Origin: Chaetomium olivaceum
Taxonomy: Eukaryota; Ascomycota; Sordariomycetes; Sordariales; Chaetomiaceae
DNA: 64,000 bases
Direction: 5' to 3'
Assembly: GCA_039881045.1 (NCBI GenBank)
Contig: JAYWVB010000059.1
Location: forward strand, 122,245-186,244
The translations under genes and the position numbers were made by a program. A model generated the notes under the pieces. The model did not search any database. It was not told where the DNA came from and was given only the letters and a program-made list of their open reading frames with translations. Of this stretch, positions 45,107-56,800 are shown in pieces (within the stretch, counting starts at the first letter, position 1; each line of letters opens with the position of its first letter).

Positions 45107-47202
45107 ATGGGCGACCTCGTTCCCAGTCTGGAATTGCCTCCAGAGGCCGCTAAAAGCCACGCCATGGATAAAATCACAGACAAGATCGCGGCCCTGCCCG
45201 CCGGGCAGGACTTCTTTTCGCTCGAGTTCTTCCCTCCCAAGACCGCAATGGGCTTTTCCAACCTTCGCAGCCGCCTCGATCGCATGGCCAGGGCTCTGCG
45301 TCCGTTATTTGTCAATGTCACATGGGGAGCAGGCGGGTCGACAGCAACCAAGTCGCTCGAGCTGGCTGAGATCTGCCAACGGGAGTTGGGCCTCACAACA
45401 TGTCTGCACCTCACGTGTACCAACATGAGCCGTCGCTTGATCGACAAGGCTCTTGACGATGCCAAGGCACTCGGAATTCGCAACATTCTCGCCCTGAGAG
45501 GAGACCCCCCGCGAAGAGCCGAGTACCGCGACGTCAACGAACCAGAGCCAGAAGAGGAGGAGGAATTTTCCTGGGCCGTCGACCTCGTCCGCTACATTCG
45601 CAAGACACACGGCGATTACTTCTGCATCGGTGTTGCGGCCTACCCGGAAGGTCATGCCGATGAAAGCCACCCTCTGGGACAGAGTCTGGCACACGACCTA
45701 CCATATCTAGTTGAGAAGACACAGGCGGGCGCCGACTTCATCATGACCCAGCTATTTTTCGATGTCGAGGCGTACAAGGAATTCGAGAAGACACTGAGGG
45801 AGCATCCTAGTGGCGCCTTCAAGAACATCACCATCCTCCCCGGTCTCATGCCGATTCAGAGCTACCAAATGATCAAGCGGACAACAAAGCTCAGCCACGC
45901 CAACATTCCCGACTCACTCATGGCTAGGTTAGACGAGGTCAAGGGCGATGACGAAAGGTGAAAGAGGTGGGCGTGGATATTCTCAGCGAGATCGTCGAGC
46001 AGATCAAGGAGATCAAAAGCAGGACCGATGAGCCGAGGGGCTTCCACTTCTACACCCTGAACCTAGAAAAGGCCGTATCGTTTATCGTGGAACGGACCGG
46101 GCTGATCTCCCCTATTACCCCAGAAGAGGAAGAGGCCGTCATTGACCAGGGCCCGCTCCCGGATATTCGCCTCCTACGCATCAACGGGTCCACACCCGAC
46201 CCGTCCTCACACGATCCCCGACGGCGGAAACCCTCAGTCGGTTCCGACCCCCGAGACCGAGTCATTGTGCAGGGCCGGCCCACTTCCTACCCCGACTGGG
46301 AAGCAACGGCTCTTGAAGCCAGCGTGCCGGCAGAGCCCATCAACTCCCGCGCCAACACGCTTGCCATCTCCGAGGGCGAGGGCGTGCTCGGCCGCGAGGC
46401 TACGTGGGACGACTTCCCCAACGGACGGTGGGGTGACGCGCGGTCGCCGGCATACGGGCAAATCGACGGCTACGGCGTCAGCCTGCACGTCACGGTGGCG
46501 CAGGCGCGGCAGCTCTGGGGCGCGCCCGTCTCGCCGCAGGACATCAGCGCCATCTTCATCCGCCACCTGCGCGGCGAGCTGCAGACCATCCCCTGGAGCG
46601 AGGAGAGCTTCAGCGCCGAGACGGACAAGATCCGCGACCAGCTCGTCGCGCTCAACTCCAAGGGCTGGTGGACGCTGGCCTCGCAGCCCGCGGTCAACGG
46701 CCTCCGCTCGAGCGACCCCACCTTCGGCTGGGGCCCGCAAAACGGCTTCGTCTTCCAGAAGGCCTTTGTCGAGTTTTTCCTGCCGTCACGGGACTGGGCG
46801 GTGCTCGAGAAGAAGCTCAACCGGCCCGAGATGAAGGACGTTGTGTGCTTCTACGCGGCCAACGGTAAAGGGGACTTTGTCAGCTCCGACACGGCGCTGC
46901 CACCCGCCGACACCGCCGGGGCCGGAGCCGGGGCCGAGGAGCGCGAGGCGAGTACCAACGCCGTTACCTGGGGCGTGTTTCCGGGCAAGGAGATCGTCAC
47001 GCCGACTATCATCGAGGAGGTCAGCTTCCGCGCGTGGAGCGAGGAGGCCTTTGGCATCTGGGGGGAGTGGGCCAAGATATATGAGAAGGGGTCCGAGAGC
47101 GAGCGGTTCTTGGAGGGGGTCCGTGCGGATGCTTGGTTGGTAAATATCATCCATCATGATTTTGTGGAGGCGGATGCGCTGTGGGATTTGTTGCTTGATT
47201 GA
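45107..47202 (+). CDS. met12: Methylenetetrahydrofolate reductase (Met12 type), frame interrupted once
   Basis: ATG at 45107 (MGDLVPSLELPPEAA) or at 45164 (MDKITDKIAALPAG); about 699 aa from the first. The catalytic barrel reads FFSLEFFPPKTAMGFSNLRS, LFVNVTWGAGGSTATKSLEL, CLHLTCTNMSRRLIDKALDD and NILALRGDPPRRAEYRDV, followed by GADFIMTQLFFDVEAYKEFE. The frame breaks at 45954-45958 (GAAAGG) and resumes as VKEVGVDILSEIVEQIKEIK, RGFHFYTLNLEKAVSFIVER. The regulatory domain follows, with WDDFPNGRWGDARSPAYGQI and LNSKGWWTLASQPAVNGLRS. The enzyme reduces 5,10-methylene-THF to 5-methyl-THF for methionine synthesis. The N-terminal wording resembles yeast Met12 rather than Met13. Confidence 0.92.
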
Positions 47203-48650
47203 GGGTGTTTTAAGTAGAGATAGGGACGGATTGGCGGGCCCGAGTAGGGGAAATCATGACAACGAGCATTGGATTGTGTGCGAAAAGTGATACTGAGTCG
47301 TATCTAGGGCAGACGACTGCGTCGGACGGGTAGGTGGTAGCATGGAGGTAGTTATGGGGGAACATTTCGGGATTTCTGCCCATCCCGGATCTGGCAAGGA
47401 AAGGACAACTATGAAGCTGGATGATCAAACCTTTGATGTGATCTAGCCCCCGAGAGAAGGTGTAAACTAGGTAGCATCATGAAACCGGCGAGCAATTCCA
47501 CATTGCATCTTCAAGTCAACTACCACAGCACATGTTTCCACAACAGCCATACTCTGAGCAGAGACGAACATAGCAAGTTAGAGATATGATTCGATTTGCT
47601 CGGCCCATAATCGCGACCGGCGAGCTATTAGAGTACATGGTGCCTCGGAATTCAACGTCGAGGAGATCCGTAAATAAAACTTCAAGACAAAATCAAGAAA
47701 AGCCTGCGTGCAATCCATCCCCTTCCCTTCCAGCCACCCACCCATTCATGGCCGTGTTGAGCCTCCTTCGCCCGATCTGATAAACCGAGATCCGAGCATG
47801 AAGACCTCCAACCCGAAAAGTCCCTCCAAGCCAAGTTGAAGCCACCGAGTAGTGAGTTCCCCTGCCATGCCAGTCCAGATAAACAGACAGACCAACCGAA
47901 ACCGATCCCCTTCATGAAAACCTGGCCCAGTTGGTTGGCGGTACTCCCCTTTCCTCCCTTCTCCCTCCCCACATGAGATGCGAGGAGGAGACAAGCCGGT
48001 GGCTAACCAGCTCGAAACTCTGGTCTTTCTTTTCCTTACCGGGCAATAACTGCCCACGCCGCCGGCCAACCGATCGATGGATCAGTCAATCAACCGTTTT
48101 GTGTTGATGTGATGGAGTTTGGGAAGGGGAGATTGGTGATTTTTGAAAAACGTTCAGGCAGGCAGACAGCAGACATATGAGAGAAAGGCAGGGTATGACT
48201 GTTGGTTGCGGTGTTGCGCGACTGGATGGGGATAGTGGGATGCTGGTTTGTCGCGTTCGAGAATTGACACGCCGTGGCTTGCTCTGACTGACTGTACTGG
48301 CCGCCGAAATGAGAGGTGTGCAGAGTCGGAGAAGCGGTTTGGTGATATGTATGTATGGATAGGGCTGTGATCCGTCGAGGGAGCGTCCAAGGTAGCTCGC
48401 TGAGGGTACACTGCCCGTAGATCACCGCTGCTGCTGATGTGGCAGGTGCCTTGGATCCATTTCGATGGTTGGATGAGCCGTCTGAGGTTGGGTGTGATAA
48501 GTGAGGTTGTGGCAGATAGGTGTGTGATGTCTCGAATGTCGATGTCGAAGAGGGAGAAGTGGGCAGGTAAGTGAGTACCCATCTCCGGGTCAAGCCGTGA
48601 CCGCATCTTTTGTGAGCGGACTTCAGGGCCGACCGAATCACCGAATCCAT
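47203..48650. other. 1.45-kb convergent intergenic region
   Basis: Lies between two gene ends. Frames on the minus strand at 48090-48650 are Ser/Thr/His-rich with no domain and are probably 3' UTR of the neighbouring gene read in the wrong phase. No gene called. Confidence 0.45.
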
Positions 48651-50536
48651 TTAGACATCACCTGCATCCCAACCATCGTCCTCCTCACCCTGGTCATCGA
48701 ATCCGCCAAAATCAACATCGGCAGCAAGCTTGGCCTCGTGCTGGTCAAAGCTGGTGTACATCCGGTTGTTGTTGCTGGTGGGGGCGTACACGTTCGAAGC
48801 AGCATAGCCGGTGAACGAGGTGGTAAAGGAATCATCTGGCCGGAACGAGGCTGCGGTACCATCCACGTTCGAGGTGGCAGCAGCCATCGTGTAGTTGGTG
48901 GAGGCGGTCGTCTGATGAGTGGTCATGTCCTGGACGGATGGGGTGGGAGAAGGCATGGAGTTGAACGCGTTGGTGTTAAAGGACGGCGTGTTAGTGTTCG
49001 TCATGCCGCCGATGGCTCCCATGTTTGTTGTTGGTAGCGCTCATGCCGATGTCGGCGTTGTTCATCGTCATGTTGCTGCTGGTTTGAGCGCGGGAATACT
49101 GCGAGCCCATGTGCATAGTCTGAGCGGGCACCGTGTCCGAATAGGACATGTTCGGGGTAGCCGGGCTGCTGGCGGCGGTGTAGCTGCCGCTGGAATAAGC
49201 GGAACCGCGGCGGGCGGTAGCCATTCCCATGGCCGGGGAGTTGGCCGCAGACGGAGAGGCGCTGGTCCTGGTGGCGGGAGGGGCGACGTTGTAACCAAAG
49301 CCGGTGGCAGGGTCAGTGTACCCGTTGGGCAGGGCAGACGACGAGCTAAGGCCCGGGATGGGCGCCAGTGTGTACGAGGGAGCCGCAGGCTGGCTCGCGG
49401 CAGGACGAGGGGGAGCCGGCGCAATAGCGATATGGCGGGGGCGCCTCTGCTTCTCGGTCTCGGCGGGCTTGGCCCAGGCGGAGCGAGGAACAAGCTGGCC
49501 AGCGTTGCCCTGGCTCTTGGGCTTGATCTTGGTGGGCGTGCTGTCAAGCTCCGAGTAGTCGACCCCGGGGGGGTCCTCGTCGTCGTCAAACTCGGGCTCG
49601 ATCTTGATGGCCTTGCGCCGCTTGCTGGTGGGGGTGGCGCTCGAGCCGGACGGGGTGGCCTTGGTGGACCGAGCGCGTTTCGTCGTGCTCGGTGTGGCCG
49701 GCACACTGCTGGCAGCACGGCCGCCGCCCTTCAGGTGGGCACCGAAGGCGCCGACGGGATCCTCGCCCTTCTGGGCAGCCGCCTTGAGAACGTCGCCGCC
49801 CTTCTTGATGTTGCGGAACTGGAAGGCCAGTCCGTCTGGGGTGCTCTCCCCGAAGTACTGTTGGATCTCTATAGTCAAGTCAGCATCTGTTCATCAATCA
49901 AAGACTCGCTTCGAAGCACGGATCCAGCAACTCGTCGTGGTGTCTGGGTGGCTGCGGTAACGGTGAAGATGGTGACGACGGCAACAACGGCGACGGCTGG
50001 CTGGGAGAGGCGACTGGTCTTACCGGCCTCCTGCTTCAAGGTTGGGACATCGTAGTCCCCGGGATCCATTCCCTCCTTCACCAGGAGGGCGACAAACTTG
50101 GCTTGGGCCCTGGCGGCCCGGAACTTGTGCTCCATGGAGGAGGCCGTAGCCCCTCCGCCATGGAACCTGGCGATCTCTGGAGAGTTCGGACAGTGCCATG
50201 GTCAGTTCCAGATTCCGGATGTACAGGGTTCCACAAACAAGTCGAATGGGCAAGAGACGGATGCCCTCGTCGCGGTCTCTCTCGTCGCTCCCGCCCGCCC
50301 GCCGTGGCCTAAGCATGTAAAGTGATCAAGTGAGTCCGACCAGTAGCCGGGAGCAGCGAGAGAGGACGAAGGGGCGCTAGTAATGAGAAAATGTTTGTTT
50401 ACATACCCTGGTAGTTGAAGCGATGGTTGCCCAACGTGGCAACCAACGCGGAGAGGAGACGCGCCTGCGCCTCGTACGACTTGAACTGAGCCGTCCTCTC
50501 CTTCTTCTCCTTGCCCGGCGTTCCCTTGGGCGGCAT
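48651..50536 (-). CDS. Uncharacterised, largely disordered, probably nuclear protein
   Basis: Three exons, 50536-50407, 50176-50024 and 49868-48651, give about 500 aa. The N-terminal 110 residues are ordered: MPPKGTPGKEKKERTAQFKS, ARLLSALVATLGNHRFNYQ, IARFHGGGATASSMEHKFRA, ALLVKEGMDPGDYDVPTLKQ, IQQYFGESTPDGLAFQFRNI. The rest is low-complexity, with a basic patch SKRRRKAIK-like (TSKRRKAIKIEP), an acidic patch FDDDEDPPG, then Ser/Ala/Asn/Met-rich sequence and an acidic end FGGFDDQGEEDDGWDAG. One frame break lies at 49024-49031. I recognise the N-terminal block as common in filamentous ascomycetes but know no function; a DNA- or chromatin-related role is a guess from the basic/acidic patches. 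Confidence 0.7.
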
Positions 50537-52816
50537 TGTCGGTTTTCTTTTTGCGTTTAAAACGCGGGAGGCAGGACGAGAGGTTGGGGGAAGAGGCTGT
50601 GGATTTGAGGTCAGCGATGAAAATCAAACTTGGCAAGACTTCGTGGCTCCAAGTTCAGATAACAGTCTGACAAAGAAGCCCTCGCGAGGATTTGCGGTCA
50701 ACTGCTGCAAAGTAAAAGTAGAAGGATTGGAAAAACAAGGCAAGCTGAGTCGGCTGAAGTATCGCTCGCAGCCCTCGAGAAAGGAAGAGAACGATTTCTC
50801 AAACAGAATTCAGATGAGGCAGCTCTCAAGTTTCTGGCAGGAGTATTTCGAATCCAACCTCAACTTGAACATGACAAGAGAGTACCAGTAATCGGCGCGA
50901 GGGAAGATGACGCCCAGTTGGGTCGATTCTGAGCTCGAGTCGGGTCAACCGACTCGACGGACTCGATTCTCGCCGCCAAACTCGTGGGTGCCGCCATTTG
51001 AAAAGCAAGCCATGGTATAAAGAAGAGTGGTTTACATACCTTTTGATGGTCGCGAGAGAGATGGGAGCTGCTAAGCTGGCCGAGATGTGATGTTTGTGGT
51101 GGAAGAAAGGAAGAAGATCGGTCGGTCGAGCTGAGCGAGTTGTGGAAGAGAGGAAGAGGAAGAGGAAGAGGAAGAGGAAGAGGAAGAGGAAGAGGAAGAG
51201 GAAGAGGAAGAGGAAGAGGAAGAGGAAGAGGAAGAGGAAGAGGAAGAGGAAGAGGAAGAGGAAGAGGAGGATTGCAATTTGAAAGCAGGAAAGAATAAAT
51301 AAATAAACGTGGGTTATCTGAAAGGACCCGCGCGCGGGTCCTAGGGCTGACGAGCTGATTTGGCGACGGTGAGCTTGTTGATGAGAGCACAGGCCGGCCT
51401 GTAAACTGACCGGGGCGTTGTGAGGATGTGGAACAGGTGATAGGAAAACCCTGCGAGGGCTCGGTTAGCTGACAGCATGATCACGTTAAGACAAAAAGAT
51501 CGTGAACGTGGTGTTTAGAGGTGAAATCTAGAGAACGCTTATCCGGTTTTGTTCAGGGGTAAACAACAAAAGGGGCTGTGACTAGGGACGCTGTGAGACC
51601 TGCAGGGCCGAGATGGTTGCCTCTGATCTGACAAAAGAGGGCAAGCTGGAAGGAGCAGAAGATCGAGAATGAATCCAAAGGCAATGACATGTAAAAGTGG
51701 TGAGTAGGGGTCAAGGTCGCTCCAGACGAGAGGAGGGTTGCCTGGGAGACAAGCTAGACAAAGTAAAGAGGATCCTGCTCAGAGTATTGAACCGAAGTGA
51801 CCAAGAGAAAGTGTGTGAAAGGGTATTTTAGGCTTGGTGATCGACTCAATAAAAGGAGTGAAGGTAGTCACACACAGCTAATGCTGGGTTGAAGGTATGT
51901 GAAGGGGGTATGAGGAGTGAGATATGAGAAAGGGGTTAACAAGAACTTCGACTTGAACTCGGACTTGGTCGAAAAGAACTGAATTCAAGTACACATATGC
52001 ATCCACATGCGTGAGCGGGTGGACTTGAAACAAAATGAACTCACAATTCAACAGACGAACAACCTCCAAGCCTTCAAGTAGACTCCCCTTTAGTTGTCCG
52101 AACTCTTAGTCTCCCCTGACCTGACCCACACACGGGGCACAACCGGTCAATGGAGGACAGCCGAAACAACTATGTAGAGCAGGCCATGTACGATGTTAAA
52201 ATTGGCCATCAACAATGTGAGAGGGCTTGATATATGTGTGGTTGCTGTCTTCGTTGTTGTTGAGCAATTGTGGCACACAGCCTTGTAATTGAGGTTGAAA
52301 GAGGAAGAAAATGCAACTTGCAAGGCTGAAAGCCTGCATTGATCGTCTCCATCCCACACTGAAGACAACTTGCTGTGTTAATTGTAGTTATCCATGTACT
52401 GCCGACAGCTTTCAAAGTCCCCAGTCATTGGTGCCATACTTAAAGCAATGTGTAAAAGACCTCATTATAAGGGACTTTGGTGCTATAGGGATGTCTTGGA
52501 AACATTAACTGACTGATACTGACTCTACCAATGTATTGGTTTGCGGGTAGGTTATTGTGCTCGTAAGTTCCTTGCTAACGCGATTTCACCATCTTGGCAA
52601 AGTCCAATGGAACCTTGGGCTTCGTCAACAAACAACCGGCCTTGTCACTGACCCCTGTAATTTCAGGAGGCTCCTCGCAAACGCTAGTGAGTGAGGTTCC
52701 TTTGCAAACAAATGATTATTACATTGTAATTCTATATGGCAAGGCCCATTCTTGATTCCAGGCCTCTATTAGTCGTCTAAATCTATCCAAGCACGTTTTG
52801 TTTTATCATCATGCAC
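50537..52816. other. 2.3-kb intergenic region with a polypurine tract
   Basis: Holds the promoter/leader of the minus-strand gene ending at 50536 and the 3' side of any1. The main feature is the (AGGAAG) repeat at 51151-51270. No gene is seen from 51300 to 52816. Confidence 0.5.
51151..51270. repeat. (AGGAAG)n hexanucleotide microsatellite, about 19-20 copies
   Basis: An almost perfect hexamer array, all purine on the plus strand and all pyrimidine on the minus strand. It lies about 615 bp upstream of the ATG at 50536. It creates spurious Leu-Pro, Ser and Lys-Arg repeat frames, none of which is a gene. Confidence 0.97.
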
Positions 52817-53891
52817 TCATATCGTCTTTTCTGTCGTTGATGTTCTCCGTCCTGGCGCGTTGCTGTGGCCACTTGCCGTGGTAAAACCGTTTGGCTGCAG
52901 CTCATGTTGCCAGTTCGCGCTCAGAGACTCCTTTGCAGCTGGCCCACCGTCACCGTACATCATATATTGCACGCCTAAGAAGGAGTCGCATGCAGCCTGG
53001 AACATGCCGCAAATCTTGAACGCCGGGGGGATCGACGACGAAGAAGTGAAGAACCAGAACATCTTCATGCTATCACCGATCAACCAGCTGGCCAGTACTG
53101 AGACTCGGAATCCCTTGCAGGACCGAGACCGCATATTCGACAGAATCTGCGGAATAGGCAGCGTTGCCTCGACCGAGAGGCCAATGATGCCAATCAGCGA
53201 CGAATACGACTGGTACACCCCAGGGAACGGGTGCCAGCAGCAGCTCGAAAACTACTAGGCCAGCAAACAGGCCCAGCAAACACTGCCAGTATCTGCTCCC
53301 AACGTCAGCACCTCCTTATCTGCGATATTTCGTTGTGTGCGGGCAACCCACGGCTTTGGTGACCTCCACTGCCAGAAGTTGAATGGCCTCTGCGACTCGT
53401 TTACCCGAGCGAACGGGACCGCGGCGTCCCCCCCTTTTGAATACGGCGCCGGCCGGTGATCCAGGCCGACCTTTAGCAGTATTACTTGCATGGCAACCAT
53501 GACGAAAGACTGGACGAGAAGCGCACTGTCGTATTTCGCACCGGGGTAGTAGAATATCCTGAAAAGGGAGAGCATATGTTTAGCCAATGCCAGAAGGGAG
53601 CGTCGGTAGGCTTGGTTCGGCCATGGCTAACCTGAGCAGTGATGCGACAAGCATGATAAGGGGGATATCTAGAGAGAAGCCGGCGCTGGATCGCGTCCGA
53701 TGCATCGAGTAGGCTTGGTCACTGTACGAGAGCACCGGCGACAAGATGAGGAATGCCGGGGTAAGGTACCCCGACAGCGTCGTCAACCAGCCCATGCTGC
53801 CGATAAGATCGTGCAGGTAGAAGTCGTTCGTTGGCGGCCGAGTGTCACGAGAAAGGGGGTCGGTGGCGAGAGCGGTTTCGGGAAAGGACAA
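52817..53891 (-). CDS. any1: PQ-loop repeat membrane protein, Any1 (YMR010W) / SLC66A2-like
   Basis: Three exons, 53891-53632, 53558-53352 and 53292-52817, give about 313 aa. It starts MSFPETALATDPLSRDTRPP. The first PQ-loop half is WLTTLSGYLTPAFLILSPVL with YSMHRTRSSAGFSLDIPLIM. The middle is NESQRPFNFWQWRSPKPYWQ across a splice junction with donor GTGGGT. The second half holds the canonical Pro-Gln: EATLPIPQILSNMRSRSCKG, FRVSVLASWLIGDSMKMFWF. Several membrane helices are evident. One frame break lies near 53218-53225, in a CCCC/GGG context. Yeast Any1 antagonises loss of phospholipid flippases at the Golgi/endosome; transfer of that role is inference. Confidence 0.85.
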
Positions 53892-56800
53892 TTGACACAG
53901 GAGAGGAACGGATTCTCATCTGCAGCTCATTCCGCGAGGGTTGCCAACTACGGCAATGCGACAAGCAAAAAGAGCGACGGTATTTGCGCGATGCAAAATT
54001 TCAGGTTTCGAGGTCAAAGATCCAAAACGGCCCTGTGGACCGGACCAGCGCACCAACACGTGCGGCGGGATCGACGGGAAGCTCCAGAATTGCGGAGTCG
54101 GTCTCAAGTGCCGGCAGGTCCCAAGCAAATATGGTGCAGCTGGTAGCAGCTGTTAGACTAAATCACGCCTACTTTAGGCAAGTGGAAACAACAATTGCCA
54201 GGCATGCCAGGTTCACCACCTCAGTCTTCAACAACATCAGTTCAATCAAAAAGGGGAAGGAGTAGACGTCAATTTCTGGTTGACGGAACCTGCAGCTTGC
54301 GGGGAACTTGCCTCGATATTGATTCTTAACATTTCAAGTTAACAAAATTGCCACTTCTATGGTTTGAAATTCCATTGTTCTTCCATCGCACGTCCACTCT
54401 CCTGCATAAAGCCACACTAAAGGTGCTTGAAATCGCCCCTTTCTTTCTGTCTCATTTACTAGTGCTTTTACATCCAGCTGGAAGTCTTCCGACGTGTAAT
54501 GGCGTCACGTTTCTGGCAATTGACATGTAAGATTCACCCGAAGTAGTGCTGCGAATCGGGCCTTCGTGGTTTTGAGACAAAACGAGGAAATGATAGTGAC
54601 TGTATACTGACTCTCCTCTCGCGACAGAAGTCGGATCATGCCTGAAAACGGCAAAATTGTTTGTACTGCCGGTGCTGAGCCATAACCGGTGGCTTGCAAA
54701 GCGAATACATTCTTGATGGATTCTTGGGTGTTCCGTCATGGGCGAGTTCCGGTCCGATTCGCTCGGTATCTTCACGGCACCGACACTGACCCGAACATCT
54801 GAGGCATCCGCTGGGCGAATCGGTCATTGCTCAGCCTTGTATTTCGAGGTACCTAACTGGAGAGATCGAGGATACCAGCAGGCAAGCGCATACGCGGCTA
54901 AAGCCCGTGAAGCCCACTCGACTCCCTCGCCAGAGCTGCGGTGATTCGGTGTCAAGAGAACATGGCGAAGCAAACGATCCCAAATGACTCACAACCGGTA
55001 GCTGCCGGATATCAGCCAACAACTTCGGCGTCAGCTTATCAGCTTGCGCAAATGTGACTCGCAGGGCAACGCGATCAACTCCTGCGACCGGGAATCATGG
55101 AACCCAGGTTGGCAACCAGGGCTTCTTCCCGTCGCGAGGAAAGAGACGGGGAAGTGAACACTAACGGGTGAGCAGCTCGACTTTAAAACTCGTGGGACAC
55201 CAGACAATAATAACCAACTGGTAGATACCTATTCGGCTGGGTGATGTGGCGCCTTCAATACAGCCCTTTCCCCCGTTATGACAAAACAGAATCTGAACGA
55301 CATCGATAGGAACGAAACTCAGATTGCGCTGGTGGCGACGGATTGCCGATGCCGGACTCTATGAGATGCGGTTTTGACCATGTCCAGCATCTTGCAGGAT
55401 ACTTACTGACGGGATTTCGATATCCAACCTCGTCATGAACAACCCGCATCCTCACCAGACAGCCTCGTGTGACGTACATATAATCCGAGAATGCGGCAAC
55501 TAAACTGCCGGTTAACTGCCACAGTCTAGACCAACTCCGATTGAGATTGGGGACGAGGCTTGCTGGTGCGATTATGTTGTGGCGAAACCATGAGCAAACC
55601 CCCTCGGATCCGGGCCCCTTCGGGCTTCCCTGAGCGCGACAACGTCTCCGCCTGGCCGATCGTCCGGCCCAATCTACGCAACGCAAGAGAACTCAATGCA
55701 ATGTACGATTCAGAGGAGCTATGACAGGGGCGTCAATCCAGCAAGGACCGCCGCGACTTCCTGCTGCGATGAGACCGACGAGGAAGCATGAGCAATGCCA
55801 CGTCGTTTCCGAAACCGCATCGTGTGGTTGCCCAGGGCCCTTGGGACCCCCAAGAAAGTGGTCAGATGGCTCGAACGTTGCCGGCAACTCGCTCCGCCAT
55901 GCACAGCAGAAGGACGTTTCGAGGGGTGAAATTAGTTGAACATCCGGCCGGGGAAGTCCTGCATGAGGCGGTGATCCAAATCGGCGACCAGACACAGTTG
56001 CCCCGCTCTATCACAGGTCACGCACGCGCGGCGAAGACACCTGCAGTGCCGGCTCTTGGATGGGCAAACTGCCGGTACAGCTCGTGAGCCATCCTCCCCA
56101 GACCGTCGAGCGGTACGTTCTAGACGGGTGGCAGCACCTGTGCGCGTTCGGAAAGACGGCCCTTGAGCCCCAGTTGGCTCAAAGGCCTGGTCCAACAAGG
56201 GACTTGGCGCAGCCCGTGTCACAAATGTCTGCCGGTAGTCGTCTGCGCGCTCTTCAACCTTATTTCTGAAGCATGTGCTCGTTTTCGGCTGACTGCTGCT
56301 GTGCTGTTGGGAGGAGCACAAGAAAGAACCTTACCTTTCAGGGACCGTTTTCCCACGGCGTTACTGCGGACACATGGTCGAAAAATGGCCGATCGCCTCA
56401 ATACTCGGGCCGCACTCGGCGGCTTTCTCGTTGCGACGATGCGGTCACTTCGCCTATCAGCACCCTCTTGGTTTACACTCCGCATAATGTTACACCGCGG
56501 ATTGTTGACTCTCAGCTTTTGATGGACTCTGGCTTCCAGAAAGATCTGCCCCGCATAAGAACCAACGAGCCTGGAATCCTACAAGCTGTTTGAGAAAGGA
56601 AGTTCGATAGACACGACCAGGATCGGCTTCACCACTGCATTAGCCTGAGCCGATGGATCAATTCTACCGATCCTCTTGAGCCGCCGCCGACCTTTGGGTC
56701 AACCTCCTCGTTCACAAAATCTAAAGCGTCAGGCACTTTGTGCAGAAAGGCATTCGAGATTCAAGGAACCTCGCCAGTCCTGGTGCTGCTAATGACCAAC

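Noticed and set aside
51071..51390. Long poly-Ser, Leu-Pro and Lys-Arg open frames
   Set aside because: They are products of the AGGAAG microsatellite read in different frames.
55932..56321. Cys-rich frame resembling a zinc-cluster fragment (CRCLRRACVTCDRAGQLC)
   Set aside because: Cysteine spacing does not fit Zn2Cys6 or C2H2, and no flanking exon supports a regulator.
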